This document shows, in pieces, positions 1-5,814 of a stretch of 7,095 nt of DNA. Numbering within the stretch: the stretch's first letter is position 1; each line of letters starts with the position of its first letter. Where the stretch lies: contig JAZNVB010000028.1 in NCBI GenBank assembly GCA_045592585.1, forward strand, positions 1-7,095, in the 5' to 3' direction. A model generated the notes under the pieces. The model made no database searches and was not told the origin of the DNA. It saw only the letters and a program-made list of their open reading frames with translations. This DNA is from SIG440 sp045592585. GTDB lineage: Bacteria > Bacillota > Clostridia > Monoglobales > Monoglobaceae. The position numbers and the translations under genes were made by a program.

Positions 1-692
1 CCGGCTGCTGCAGCACCGCACAGTGTCATCAGGCAGCTTACCACCGCAAGCAGCAGCAGACCGCTGAACAGATTTTTAGGCATAACTATGCTGTCGGTTT
101 TCTTTACATATCTGGGGCAGGCTTCGGCAGCTGACGGCAGATAAAAGCTGAAGGTCAGCAGCATTATCAGCATTGCCACAACAACCCAGCGGAAAACAGG
201 AAAGCTGATTGGCACAAAGTCGTTCTGCACCACAGCGATAATGAACAATGCGGCGGCATAGGCGACGGTCAGGTGCTTTATTGTGCTTTCTTCTGAAAAA
301 AAGTTGACCATAATAAAGCTTTCGAAACCTATCATAAAACAGCAGAAGAAGATGTGAGCATACACTACCATTTTAAGTACGCCGTCAGGCAGCGGCATAA
401 ACATTGCCGCAATGGTTATCAGGGATGCTATGGTGGTAAGCCTTTCTGCCCACACAACAAAGTGTGGCAGCGCAATCATATATATAATTGCCAGCACATA
501 TCCTGCAACGATTATCAGGGTAACATTGTCCATTGATATTGGCAGCGGTGTGCGGCCGTTGAGCGTAAGGCTTGGCCCCATAAAGTAGATAAAACCCATC
601 TGCCATGCACTGAACATGGAAAAGCAGAAAAGCATAAAAAGTGAAACAGCAAGCCTTTTGGACTGGTTTAAGGAAAGTATAGGATGACCCAT
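1..692 (-). CDS. MFS-like polytopic membrane protein, probable N-terminal sensory half of a membrane-anchored LuxR-type regulator (3' end outside window)
   Basis: The frame is open from an ATG at 692 down to the window edge, giving 230 codons without a stop. An AAGGGGG ribosome site (705-699) lies 6 nt before the ATG. The product is very hydrophobic, with about seven membrane segments by eye, near residues 13-38, 56-76, 84-100, 107-130, 140-156, 166-184 and 208-228. A longer polar loop (about 185-207) follows the sixth, which fits the 6+6 layout of MFS-type proteins. No catalytic motif is visible. Many anaerobes carry proteins in which 12 such helices precede a LuxR/GerE DNA-binding domain. 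That this is one of them is inference, suggested by the LuxR-type gene nearby and by operator-like dyads upstream. A plain MFS transporter is the main alternative. Transcription is divergent from all other genes here. Confidence 0.8.
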   Translation of the reverse strand, partial: MGHPILSLNQSKRLAVSLFMLFCFSMFSAWQMGFIYFMGPSLTLNGRTPLPISMDNVTLIIVAGYVLAIIYMIALPHFVVWAERLTTIASLITIAAMFMPLPDGVLKMVVYAHIFFCCFMIGFESFIMVNFFSEESTIKHLTVAYAAALFIIAVVQNDFVPISFPVFRWVVVAMLIMLLTFSFYLPSAAEACPRYVKKTDSIVMPKNLFSGLLLLAVVSCLMTLCGAAAA

Positions 693-736
693 AAAATGCC
701 CCCTTCGTGTTGAAATTTGGCTTTTACACCATAAAA

Positions 737-742
737 ATTATA
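737..742 (-). promoter_or_regulatory. Candidate -10 element (TATAAT) for the minus-strand membrane protein gene
   Basis: On the minus strand a perfect TATAAT reads from 742 to 737, 44 bp before the ATG at 692, which would leave a leader of roughly 35-40 nt. No good -35 hexamer is found at 16-18 bp spacing; that position (about 759-766) lies inside the left arm of the 747-795 inverted repeat. A weak -35 overlapped by an operator would fit an activated or autoregulated promoter. The surrounding DNA is A/T-rich, so a chance match is possible. Confidence 0.4.
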
Positions 743-746
743 AAAA

Positions 747-795
747 ATCCCTTGTTTTAAGGCGGTTTATGATAAAAACCCCTTGAATAAGGGAT
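747..795. repeat. Large inverted repeat made of two CCCTT/AAGGG dyads (candidate tandem operator or long hairpin)
   Basis: The left arm (747-768) and right arm (776-795) pair over about 20 bp, with two GU pairs, single-base bulges at 758 and 763, and a 7-base loop (ATGATAA). Each arm also contains its own dyad: CCTT-N5-AAGG at 750-762 and CCCTTGAATAAGGG at 780-793. The two dyad centres are about 30.5 bp apart, close to three DNA turns. The left dyad covers the expected -35 position of the minus-strand TATAAT. This could be a pair of protein-binding sites on one face of the helix, or an RNA hairpin; on the plus strand it is followed by a T-rich stretch (797-809). The structure is seen directly and its role is inferred. 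Confidence 0.6.
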
Positions 796-913
796 ATTAT
801 TTTGTTTTTGTATCCCATAGAATTAAGATGAGAAAACCAATATCGTACAGAAATATATTTAAATTTGATACTTATAAACGGACACGACTTCAGTAAAAGA
901 ACGGAGGTGCCCA

Positions 914-1237
914 ATGAGACAGTTTTACAAACATATATATGCGGATAAAGTATTGAAACAGTTCTACACATCCTGCGAGCTGTGCGGAAAAAAGAAGTAT
1001 GCGGAAAAAATACCCGTACTGTGCCGCAATCCGTATATGCTTTATGCCTTTGAGCACGGACAGGTAAAGGACCCGCGGCAGACACTTTACAACCACAAAA
1101 AAGCACAGTCGGTACAGTATCTGGTGCGCTTTTTCAACCATTGTCAGCAATGCGGCAAATGGGTGTGCGATGAGTGTTACGAAGCAAAAGGTGATATTGA
1201 CGGATGCAGGGACTGTGTGGAACGGTTTTCAAAATGA
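914..1237 (+). CDS. Small Cys-rich protein with four CxxC pairs, probable zinc-binding (107 aa)
   Basis: The ATG at 914 follows a GGAGG (903-907) by 6 nt. The product has nine cysteines: CxxC pairs at 21/24, 77/80, 85/88 and 98/101, plus Cys37. The C-terminal block reads C-x2-C-x4-C-x2-C-x9-C-x2-C, with the local motif CGKWVCDEC, as in small cytoplasmic zinc-finger proteins where successive knuckles bind two metal ions. Residues 40-76 are basic and helical without cysteines. There is no signal peptide or membrane segment, so it is probably cytoplasmic. It stands alone, 221 bp from the divergent membrane gene and 148 bp before the HTH gene, so it may be its own transcription unit. Zinc binding is inferred from cysteine spacing; a nucleic-acid or protein-binding role is possible but not shown. 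Confidence 0.85.
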   Translation: MRQFYKHIYADKVLKQFYTSCELCGKKKYAEKIPVLCRNPYMLYAFEHGQVKDPRQTLYNHKKAQSVQYLVRFFNHCQQCGKWVCDECYEAKGDIDGCRDCVERFSK

Positions 1238-1274
1238 TGTTTTGCTGATTCAAGTATAAACCATAAGCGGTTTT

Positions 1275-1310
1275 CAGTAAACAGTTAAACAGATTAAAAC
1301 AACAGTAAAA
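1275..1310 (+). promoter_or_regulatory. Iterated CAG..TAAA motifs, candidate regulator-binding region before the HTH operon
   Basis: Four near-repeats follow one another: CAGTAAA (1275), CAGTTAAA (1282), CAGATTAAAA (1290) and CAGTAAAA (1303). The segment 1281-1293 (ACAGTTAAACAGA) matches 11 of 13 positions of the opposite-strand reading of the palindrome at 3187-3199. It lies about 75-110 bp before the HTH gene. No convincing sigma-70 promoter could be placed in 1238-1385. The DNA is A-rich, so part of the repetition may be chance. Confidence 0.35.
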
Positions 1311-1373
1311 CTATCCATTTTGCGACAAAAACTGCACATAAAAACAACGGCAGAAAAATAAAATCAGGCAATC

Positions 1374-1377
1374 GGAG
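1374..1377 (+). promoter_or_regulatory. Ribosome binding site deciding the HTH gene start
   Basis: Three in-frame starts lie together: GTG at 1377, ATG at 1380 and ATG at 1386. The only Shine-Dalgarno-like sequence is GGAG at 1374-1377, which overlaps or abuts the first two but sits 8 nt before 1386. The third start is therefore preferred. Confidence 0.65.
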
Positions 1378-1385
1378 TGATGACT

Positions 1386-1670
1386 ATGAAAACAGAAAAA
1401 GCCCAGGCAATAAAATATTTTGAATATATGCAGCTGGCAAGAGAAGCTTTTGGCGGACTTTGTGAAAAGTATCCCGAATTTGCAAACCTTTCTGTAAGGG
1501 AGCTGGAGATATTTGAACAGCTTATGACCGACAAAACCCTGGCGGCTATTGCAGATAAGCTGTGTATAACACAGTCTGCGGTTCATTTTCACTGCAAGAA
1601 CATCTACAAAAAGCTTGATATTTCCAACCGCAGACAATTATTGATCAAATATAAAGAACTTTACACTTAA
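1386..1670 (+). CDS. Stand-alone LuxR/GerE-type helix-turn-helix regulator (94 aa)
   Basis: Residues about 35-93 form a LuxR/GerE-type DNA-binding domain. It opens with LSVRELEIFEQLM (the usual 'LT.RE.EVL..' helix), then the scaffold helix LAAIADKL, the turn CIT, and the recognition helix from QSAVHFHCKNIYKKL, ending in the typical LDISNRRQLL. Only about 34 residues precede it, so there is no receiver or ligand-binding domain. It must be an orphan DNA-binding protein or receive its signal from a partner. It starts at the 1386 ATG, and its stop is 14 bp before the next gene, whose ribosome site directly follows the stop, so it is very likely the first gene of an operon with the two zinc-ribbon genes. 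It may regulate its own operon and the nearby lipoprotein genes (inference). Confidence 0.88.
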   Translation: MKTEKAQAIKYFEYMQLAREAFGGLCEKYPEFANLSVRELEIFEQLMTDKTLAAIADKLCITQSAVHFHCKNIYKKLDISNRRQLLIKYKELYT

Positions 1671-1684
1671 AGGAGGTAACCGTA

Positions 1685-2236
1685 ATGGCATTTCTTGAAA
1701 AACTGAACAAAATGGCAAAAAACATCGAGGATAAAACAGGCGATGCACTGGAAATTTCAAAGCATACAGCCCATAAAGCAAAGGAAGAAGCTGCTCACCG
1801 TGAAGACCTGCGTAAGATAGGCAAATTCTATTACGATTTTTACCTTGCAGGCGGACAGATAGAAGCCGATATTATGGAGGTTATGGAAAGTGCAAAGGCT
1901 CACGCTGATGCAGTGGCACAGGCACAGGCAGCCATTGACGGCATCCGTGATGAAAACGCACTGGAAAAGGCCGAAAAACTGGCAGCAAAGGAAGCACAGG
2001 CGGAAGCTGCTGCAGAAGAAGCAGTGCAGGAAGCGGCTGAAGAAACAGAAAATATAACGGAAGAACCTGTTGCCCAAGAAGCTGAACCGCCACAGCCTGA
2101 GGCGGAAATTGCACAGCCACAGCCTGAAGAAATCGGGCAGCCTGTGCCGACAGAGAGAATATGTTCTGTGTGCGGCAACAGAGTAGAGGCAGGGGTTAAA
2201 TTCTGTGGCGAATGCGGAAATAAAATGGAGGTTTAG
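1685..2236 (+). CDS. Cytoplasmic protein with a C-terminal zinc ribbon (183 aa)
   Basis: AGGAGG (1671-1676) lies 8 nt before the ATG. Residues 1-60 form a helical domain (MAFLEKLNKMAKNIEDKTGD, later KIGKFYYDFYLAGG) of the kind found at the N-terminus of many small Bacillota zinc-ribbon proteins. Residues about 65-125 are Ala/Glu-rich and probably coiled coil. Residues 127-157 are a Pro/Glu/Gln linker. The C-terminus is a zinc ribbon, C160-x2-C163-x10-C174-x2-C177. There is no signal peptide or membrane helix. The next gene starts 3 bp after the stop and takes its ribosome site from inside this gene, so the two are probably translationally coupled and may act together. The zinc ribbon is clear from spacing; the function is unknown, with protein-protein contact or scaffolding most plausible. 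Confidence 0.9.
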   Translation: MAFLEKLNKMAKNIEDKTGDALEISKHTAHKAKEEAAHREDLRKIGKFYYDFYLAGGQIEADIMEVMESAKAHADAVAQAQAAIDGIRDENALEKAEKLAAKEAQAEAAAEEAVQEAAEETENITEEPVAQEAEPPQPEAEIAQPQPEEIGQPVPTERICSVCGNRVEAGVKFCGECGNKMEV

Positions 2237-2239
2237 ACT

Positions 2240-3139
2240 ATGAGTTTTTTGAAAAGAATGATTAAAGACGGTATCCGTGAAGGCGTAAGCAATGCTATAG
2301 GCGATGCAGTTAAAGGTGCGGTGGAGCCTGCAGCAACAAACCTTGCCAACAAGGCGGCGGCAAAGATTGAAGACGTGGCCGAAAAGGTAAATGCAGAGGC
2401 AGCAGAAAAGCAGGCCGAAACAAAATCTGCATTCTCAGGTCTTGAAGGTGCATTTGCAAACCTTGAAAAAGCAGCCCAGAGCTATGCAACAGAAATCAGC
2501 AAAAATATGAAGGTATGTCCTGAATGTAACACACCTACCGATGCAGCAAAAAAATTCTGTCCTGAATGCGGTGCAAAGCTGCCGGAAGAAACAGTGGCAG
2601 ACAGCTCTGTATGTAAAGAGTGCGGCACTCAGAATACCCCTGGCACAAAATTCTGTCAGGAATGCGGTGCAAAACTGCCTGCAGCGGCAAAAGAAGAAGC
2701 CGACGCACAGGCAAAGGACAATGATGTTATGGCAACATGGGATGAATATATGTCAATGTATCCAAAATGGACCTTCGGCGGCAAGGATGCACTGCTTGAG
2801 GACTACGGCGGACATATCTACTTTGCGGTAACCTTCAACACCTCCTTTGCGGCGCAGAATGCAGTAAGACAGTACAAAGCACTGCTGGAAGAAAACGGCT
2901 TTGTGCAGGCAGGCAAGTATCCAAGCGAAAACGAGCTTTACAAGATGATTGACGGTGTCTGCTATCACGTAAGCTTCTCCAACTGTTTTGAAAATGGCCC
3001 TGAAAGACCTGGTATCTCCTTTGCAACAGGGGAACCGCAGGGCGGCTTTGACTGGTCTCCACAGAAGGAAAAACAGAAGGAACGCGAAGAATTTATGGAG
3101 GGACTGAACAAGGTTAAAGGCCTTTTCGGTAAAAAATAA
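2240..3139 (+). CDS. Double zinc-ribbon protein with a C-terminal alpha/beta domain (299 aa)
   Basis: The ATG at 2240 follows GGAGG (2227-2231, inside the upstream gene) by 8 nt. Residues 1-90 are helical and Ala-rich. Two zinc ribbons of identical spacing follow: C93-x2-C96-x10-C107-x2-C110 and C125-x2-C128-x10-C139-x2-C142. Each ends in CPECGAKLP or CQECGAKLP, which suggests duplication. After a charged linker, residues about 164-265 form a predicted strand-helix-strand domain: strand IYFAVTF (193-199), helix around QYKALLEE, NGF (219-221), then strand CYHVSFS. A comparable pattern recurs in the lipoprotein beginning at 5815. The tail (275-299) is Lys/Glu-rich. It is likely cytoplasmic and the last gene of the operon, with a terminator 72 bp downstream. 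I do not recognise a named family for the C-terminal domain; resemblance to Bacillota DUF6591-type modules is only an impression. Confidence 0.9.
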   Translation: MSFLKRMIKDGIREGVSNAIGDAVKGAVEPAATNLANKAAAKIEDVAEKVNAEAAEKQAETKSAFSGLEGAFANLEKAAQSYATEISKNMKVCPECNTPTDAAKKFCPECGAKLPEETVADSSVCKECGTQNTPGTKFCQECGAKLPAAAKEEADAQAKDNDVMATWDEYMSMYPKWTFGGKDALLEDYGGHIYFAVTFNTSFAAQNAVRQYKALLEENGFVQAGKYPSENELYKMIDGVCYHVSFSNCFENGPERPGISFATGEPQGGFDWSPQKEKQKEREEFMEGLNKVKGLFGKK

Positions 3140-3149
3140 CCTTACGATT

Positions 3150-3199
3150 ACTGTATATAACAGTTGATATATATAAAAATATCATAACAGTTTAACTGT
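3150..3199. promoter_or_regulatory. Palindromic ACTGT/ACAGT sites in an A/T-rich region, candidate operator
   Basis: Two dyads built from the same half-site lie here: ACTGT-ATATA-ACAGT at 3150-3164 and ACAGTT-T-AACTGT at 3187-3199. Their centres are 36 bp apart. The stretch between is A/T-rich (ATATATAAAAATAT) with a TTGATA at 3164-3169, but no -10 at a proper distance, so no promoter is called. The sites lie downstream of the zinc-ribbon operon and upstream of its terminator and the lipoprotein genes. Confidence 0.4.
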
Positions 3200-3210
3200 A
3201 ACACCATACT

Positions 3211-3253
3211 GCAAAGGCGGTTGGCGATACCGCTGGCCGCCTTTGCGCTTTTT
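3211..3253 (+). terminator. Rho-independent terminator after the zinc-ribbon operon
   Basis: A perfect 10-bp stem pairs GCAAAGGCGG (3211-3220) with CCGCCTTTGC (3237-3246) around a 16-base loop. Two bases later comes TTTTT (3249-3253). Its position, 72 bp after the 299-aa gene's stop, fits the end of the HTH and zinc-ribbon operon. It lies 45 bp before the TTG start of the next gene, so it could also act as an attenuator if transcription for the lipoproteins begins upstream of it. Confidence 0.85.
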
Positions 3254-3283
3254 GTATTAAGTAAAAGGGAAAATGCAAAAAAA

Positions 3284-3289
3284 GGGGGG
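3284..3289 (+). promoter_or_regulatory. Ribosome binding site supporting a TTG start
   Basis: AAAGGGGGG ends at 3289, 8 nt before TTG at 3298. A second G-rich match, GGAG at 3291-3294, is too close. The nearby ATG at 3273 is in another frame. No ATG in frame would keep the lipoprotein signal peptide, so the rare TTG start is well supported. Confidence 0.75.
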
Positions 3290-3297
3290 CGGAGAAA

Positions 3298-5760
3298 TTG
3301 AAAAAAGTATTATCAATAATTGTTGCGGCGGCAATGATATTTTCTTTTACCGCCTGTGCAGGTGAAAAAGCAGGTGTGCCCCAGGACAATCCGCCAAATC
3401 AGCAGCAAAATCAGCAGCCGGCACCGCAGCTGACACCGTCGGTAATAACGGTGCAGAACAGCACGGATATGATAATGTTTGTGGGTGGCAGCAGAAGCTG
3501 GTCGCCTTTTGAAAGTTTTACAGAATTTTCTGTTTCTGACAGCGAAATTGTCAGCCTTTCATCAGATGGCATATCTGCAACCTTTACCGCTTTAAAGGCG
3601 GGAGAAGTTGCCGCAGCTGCAGAGTGCGGTGGTGAAAAAATAACTGTAAATATAACGGTTAAGGAGCAATACATCGAAACGGCCACCACAGACGGCAAGG
3701 TGCTGGGTTGGCTTGATTACTTTGAAACTGAACTGGACGGCTGGAGCGAAGCTGACAGGATAGAATATTTCAATTCCATTTCTGATTATATGGCACTGTC
3801 GCTGGTGTCGGGAGAATTTGACTGGAATATGATAAATATGGGGCAGGCTGCGGCTATGATTTACCCCACTACATATATGATAAACAATCTTGCGGCGGTG
3901 CTTATGGGTGCGCTGGAATACCGCTATGCTGCCAATTGGCTGGAGGTTGGTGTAAAAGCCAACGAGCCCAATGCCGTTTTGTACACCAATCTTGCTATAT
4001 GCTATTACGAGCTTGGAGATTACAGCAAAGCTATGGAGTGGGCAGGCAAAGCCATAGAAGCAGATTCCGGATATGGACTGGCACATCTGGTTATGACCTG
4101 TGTTCATCTGCAGAACGGTGATGATATGCTGGCGGTGGAAACGCTGTTTAAATCCATGCGTTCCACCTATACAGAAACCACATCGGATTTATTGAGAGAT
4201 TTGTACAGGCAGGTAAGGACAAAGGCGGGACTTGCAGATTCCACAAGCTATGAAAAAATGGTAAAAGGTATGGACACCTATATCAGCTTTGACCTTGGTG
4301 AAATGGTGCTGACGGATTATCACATCCAGCTGCTGTTTGAAGCAGCTGCTGCAGGGGTAATATCCAACGGACAGGATATACCTTCCAATCAGATTTCACT
4401 GCCATATCCTGCAAATCCTGAGGATGCAGTGCTGGGCGGATACCAGTGGGATGCGGCGGCATCTGCTGTAAACAAAGATGTGGAAGCAATGCTGAAAAAT
4501 ACAAAAGGCTATACTGTGGGAAATGCAGAAATGGAAGAACGGCAGGCATGGTGTTTGGCGTTTTTACATACCTATTACGAATATAAGATATATCAGCTTT
4601 ATGACATTATGTACAAAGGTGTGACCTTTGAAGAAACAGGCGAAAGCGGATATGATGCAGACCACGAAGAATATACACTGTCAAATCTGCAGTGGGATGC
4701 AGATGACCGTCTGCAGAAAATACTGGTGGATTACTGGAATATCAGCGAAAAGAACCATCAGATTATGTATGACGCCATAGACAATGCAAAATCTCTGAAG
4801 GATGAAATCAGGGCAAAAATGGAGTGTGAATACAAAATGGTTGGTCCTGCCGACCAGGCGCACATTGCCTATGCAACCCGCAGAAAAGAAATGTACGAGG
4901 AAAATATGCGGCCTTTGCTGGAAGAATACTGGCTGAAAATGAACGCTATGCTGGGATATGTTTCCAATGAATATGTAAGGGAAATGTACGGCACAAAGCT
5001 GCTGGCAGTTATCAACCGCGAAGCCTATGTAAATCCGCTGTACCATGCAGCAACCTATGTTTCCACAGGGGATGAATGTCTGGAGCTTGCAAATATACAC
5101 CGTAAAAACCTTGGCCTTGAATATTATAAGGACGAGATGAACAGGGCAAGGCGCAATGATGCCAGAATTATGGCAAACAAAACCGAAAACGGACAGCTTT
5201 CGGATTATAAGCCTGACAGGGAAAGCGACTGGCGCCCTGCCGATATAAATATTACTATTCCGCCTTTCAGCCCGATTTATATAAAGTTTGGCAACAACGG
5301 AGATAAATATTTCTTTGCTTACGGAGCTTTCGGCACGGAAATTCTCAAGGAAAGGGATATGTATACAGGTTTATTCAGTGAAACTATTATCACACGTTCA
5401 TCGGTGCTGCCTGTCGGACTTGGAGAGCTTGGCAGTCTTATAGGAGACTTAAAGGATGTGGCCGATGCCGCCAGCATAAAGGATTTTATCGACGGCAAGC
5501 TCAATCCTGTAGGAGCAATCCCGTCCTTTGACAGAACAAAGGGAGAAGGAAAAACTTACACCTATGACGAATTTGGCAGGCTGAAAGATGTTACTACCAT
5601 AAGGGAAGAAAGCATCAGCGGCTCATTGGGCGGTATTACAGGGGGGCAGACAACCACCTATACAAAAGGCAGCGGTATCCACGAAGGTTACCTTGGCAGC
5701 CAGTGGAGCAGCGAAACAAAGACGGATTTAAGCTTTGGCTTTGTTTCAATGTCATATTGA
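3298..5760 (+). CDS. Large lipoprotein with Ig-like and TPR regions and a YD-like C-terminal motif (820 aa)
   Basis: TTG start. Residues 1-20 are a lipoprotein signal: KK, a hydrophobic core, then lipobox FTAC with Cys20 as the lipidated residue. It is thus secreted and membrane-anchored. A Pro/Gln linker (about 27-46) follows. Residues about 47-123 look like a bacterial Ig-like (Big_2-type) domain, with the SDSEIVSLSSDG and ALKAGEVA pattern. Residues about 194-293 contain TPR repeats, the clearest at 226-259 (NLAICYYELGDYSKAMEWA). Residues about 325-630 are mainly helical and rich in Tyr, Trp and acidic residues. Residues about 645-720 are more beta-like. Near the C-terminus YTYDEFGRL (754-762) resembles one RHS/YD repeat. 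No catalytic motif is recognised. The ORF ends with three consecutive in-frame stops (TGA TAA TAA). It is probably co-transcribed with the next lipoprotein, 54 bp downstream. A surface binding or assembly role is inferred. Confidence 0.88.
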   Translation: MKKVLSIIVAAAMIFSFTACAGEKAGVPQDNPPNQQQNQQPAPQLTPSVITVQNSTDMIMFVGGSRSWSPFESFTEFSVSDSEIVSLSSDGISATFTALKAGEVAAAAECGGEKITVNITVKEQYIETATTDGKVLGWLDYFETELDGWSEADRIEYFNSISDYMALSLVSGEFDWNMINMGQAAAMIYPTTYMINNLAAVLMGALEYRYAANWLEVGVKANEPNAVLYTNLAICYYELGDYSKAMEWAGKAIEADSGYGLAHLVMTCVHLQNGDDMLAVETLFKSMRSTYTETTSDLLRDLYRQVRTKAGLADSTSYEKMVKGMDTYISFDLGEMVLTDYHIQLLFEAAAAGVISNGQDIPSNQISLPYPANPEDAVLGGYQWDAAASAVNKDVEAMLKNTKGYTVGNAEMEERQAWCLAFLHTYYEYKIYQLYDIMYKGVTFEETGESGYDADHEEYTLSNLQWDADDRLQKILVDYWNISEKNHQIMYDAIDNAKSLKDEIRAKMECEYKMVGPADQAHIAYATRRKEMYEENMRPLLEEYWLKMNAMLGYVSNEYVREMYGTKLLAVINREAYVNPLYHAATYVSTGDECLELANIHRKNLGLEYYKDEMNRARRNDARIMANKTENGQLSDYKPDRESDWRPADINITIPPFSPIYIKFGNNGDKYFFAYGAFGTEILKERDMYTGLFSETIITRSSVLPVGLGELGSLIGDLKDVADAASIKDFIDGKLNPVGAIPSFDRTKGEGKTYTYDEFGRLKDVTTIREESISGSLGGITGGQTTTYTKGSGIHEGYLGSQWSSETKTDLSFGFVSMSY

Positions 5761-5814
5761 TAATAAAAATATTATACAGATAATAACCACACAACAGACA
5801 AAGGAGGTAAGACT

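Noticed and set aside
354..606. Short ORFs on both strands inside the membrane protein gene
   Set aside because: They conflict with the 230-codon open minus-strand frame, which has membrane-helix periodicity and a good ribosome site.
738..1106. Minus-strand ORF (122 aa) across the divergent intergenic region and the Cys-rich gene
   Set aside because: It covers the A/T-rich dyad region and is antisense to a gene with a strong ribosome site and ordered CxxC pairs; no recognisable domain.
1258..1273. Small hairpin AAACC/GGTTT followed by a T, considered as terminator of the Cys-rich gene
   Set aside because: Only 5 bp, mostly A-T, with a short T-run ending in C; too weak to call.
1881..2178. 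Minus-strand ORFs rich in Ala/Ser/Pro/Leu opposite the first zinc-ribbon gene
   Set aside because: They are reverse translations of the Ala/Glu-rich coiled coil and Pro linker; the low complexity explains the open frames.
3592..4107. Minus-strand ORF (171 aa) within the 820-aa lipoprotein gene
   Set aside because: It overlaps the TPR-encoding region, has no credible ribosome site noticed, and has shadow-like composition.
5770..5785. Inverted repeat TATTAT-ACAG-ATAATA between the two lipoprotein genes
   Set aside because: All A-T stem of 6 bp with no T-tract; too weak for a terminator and probably compositional, so the two genes are treated as co-transcribed.
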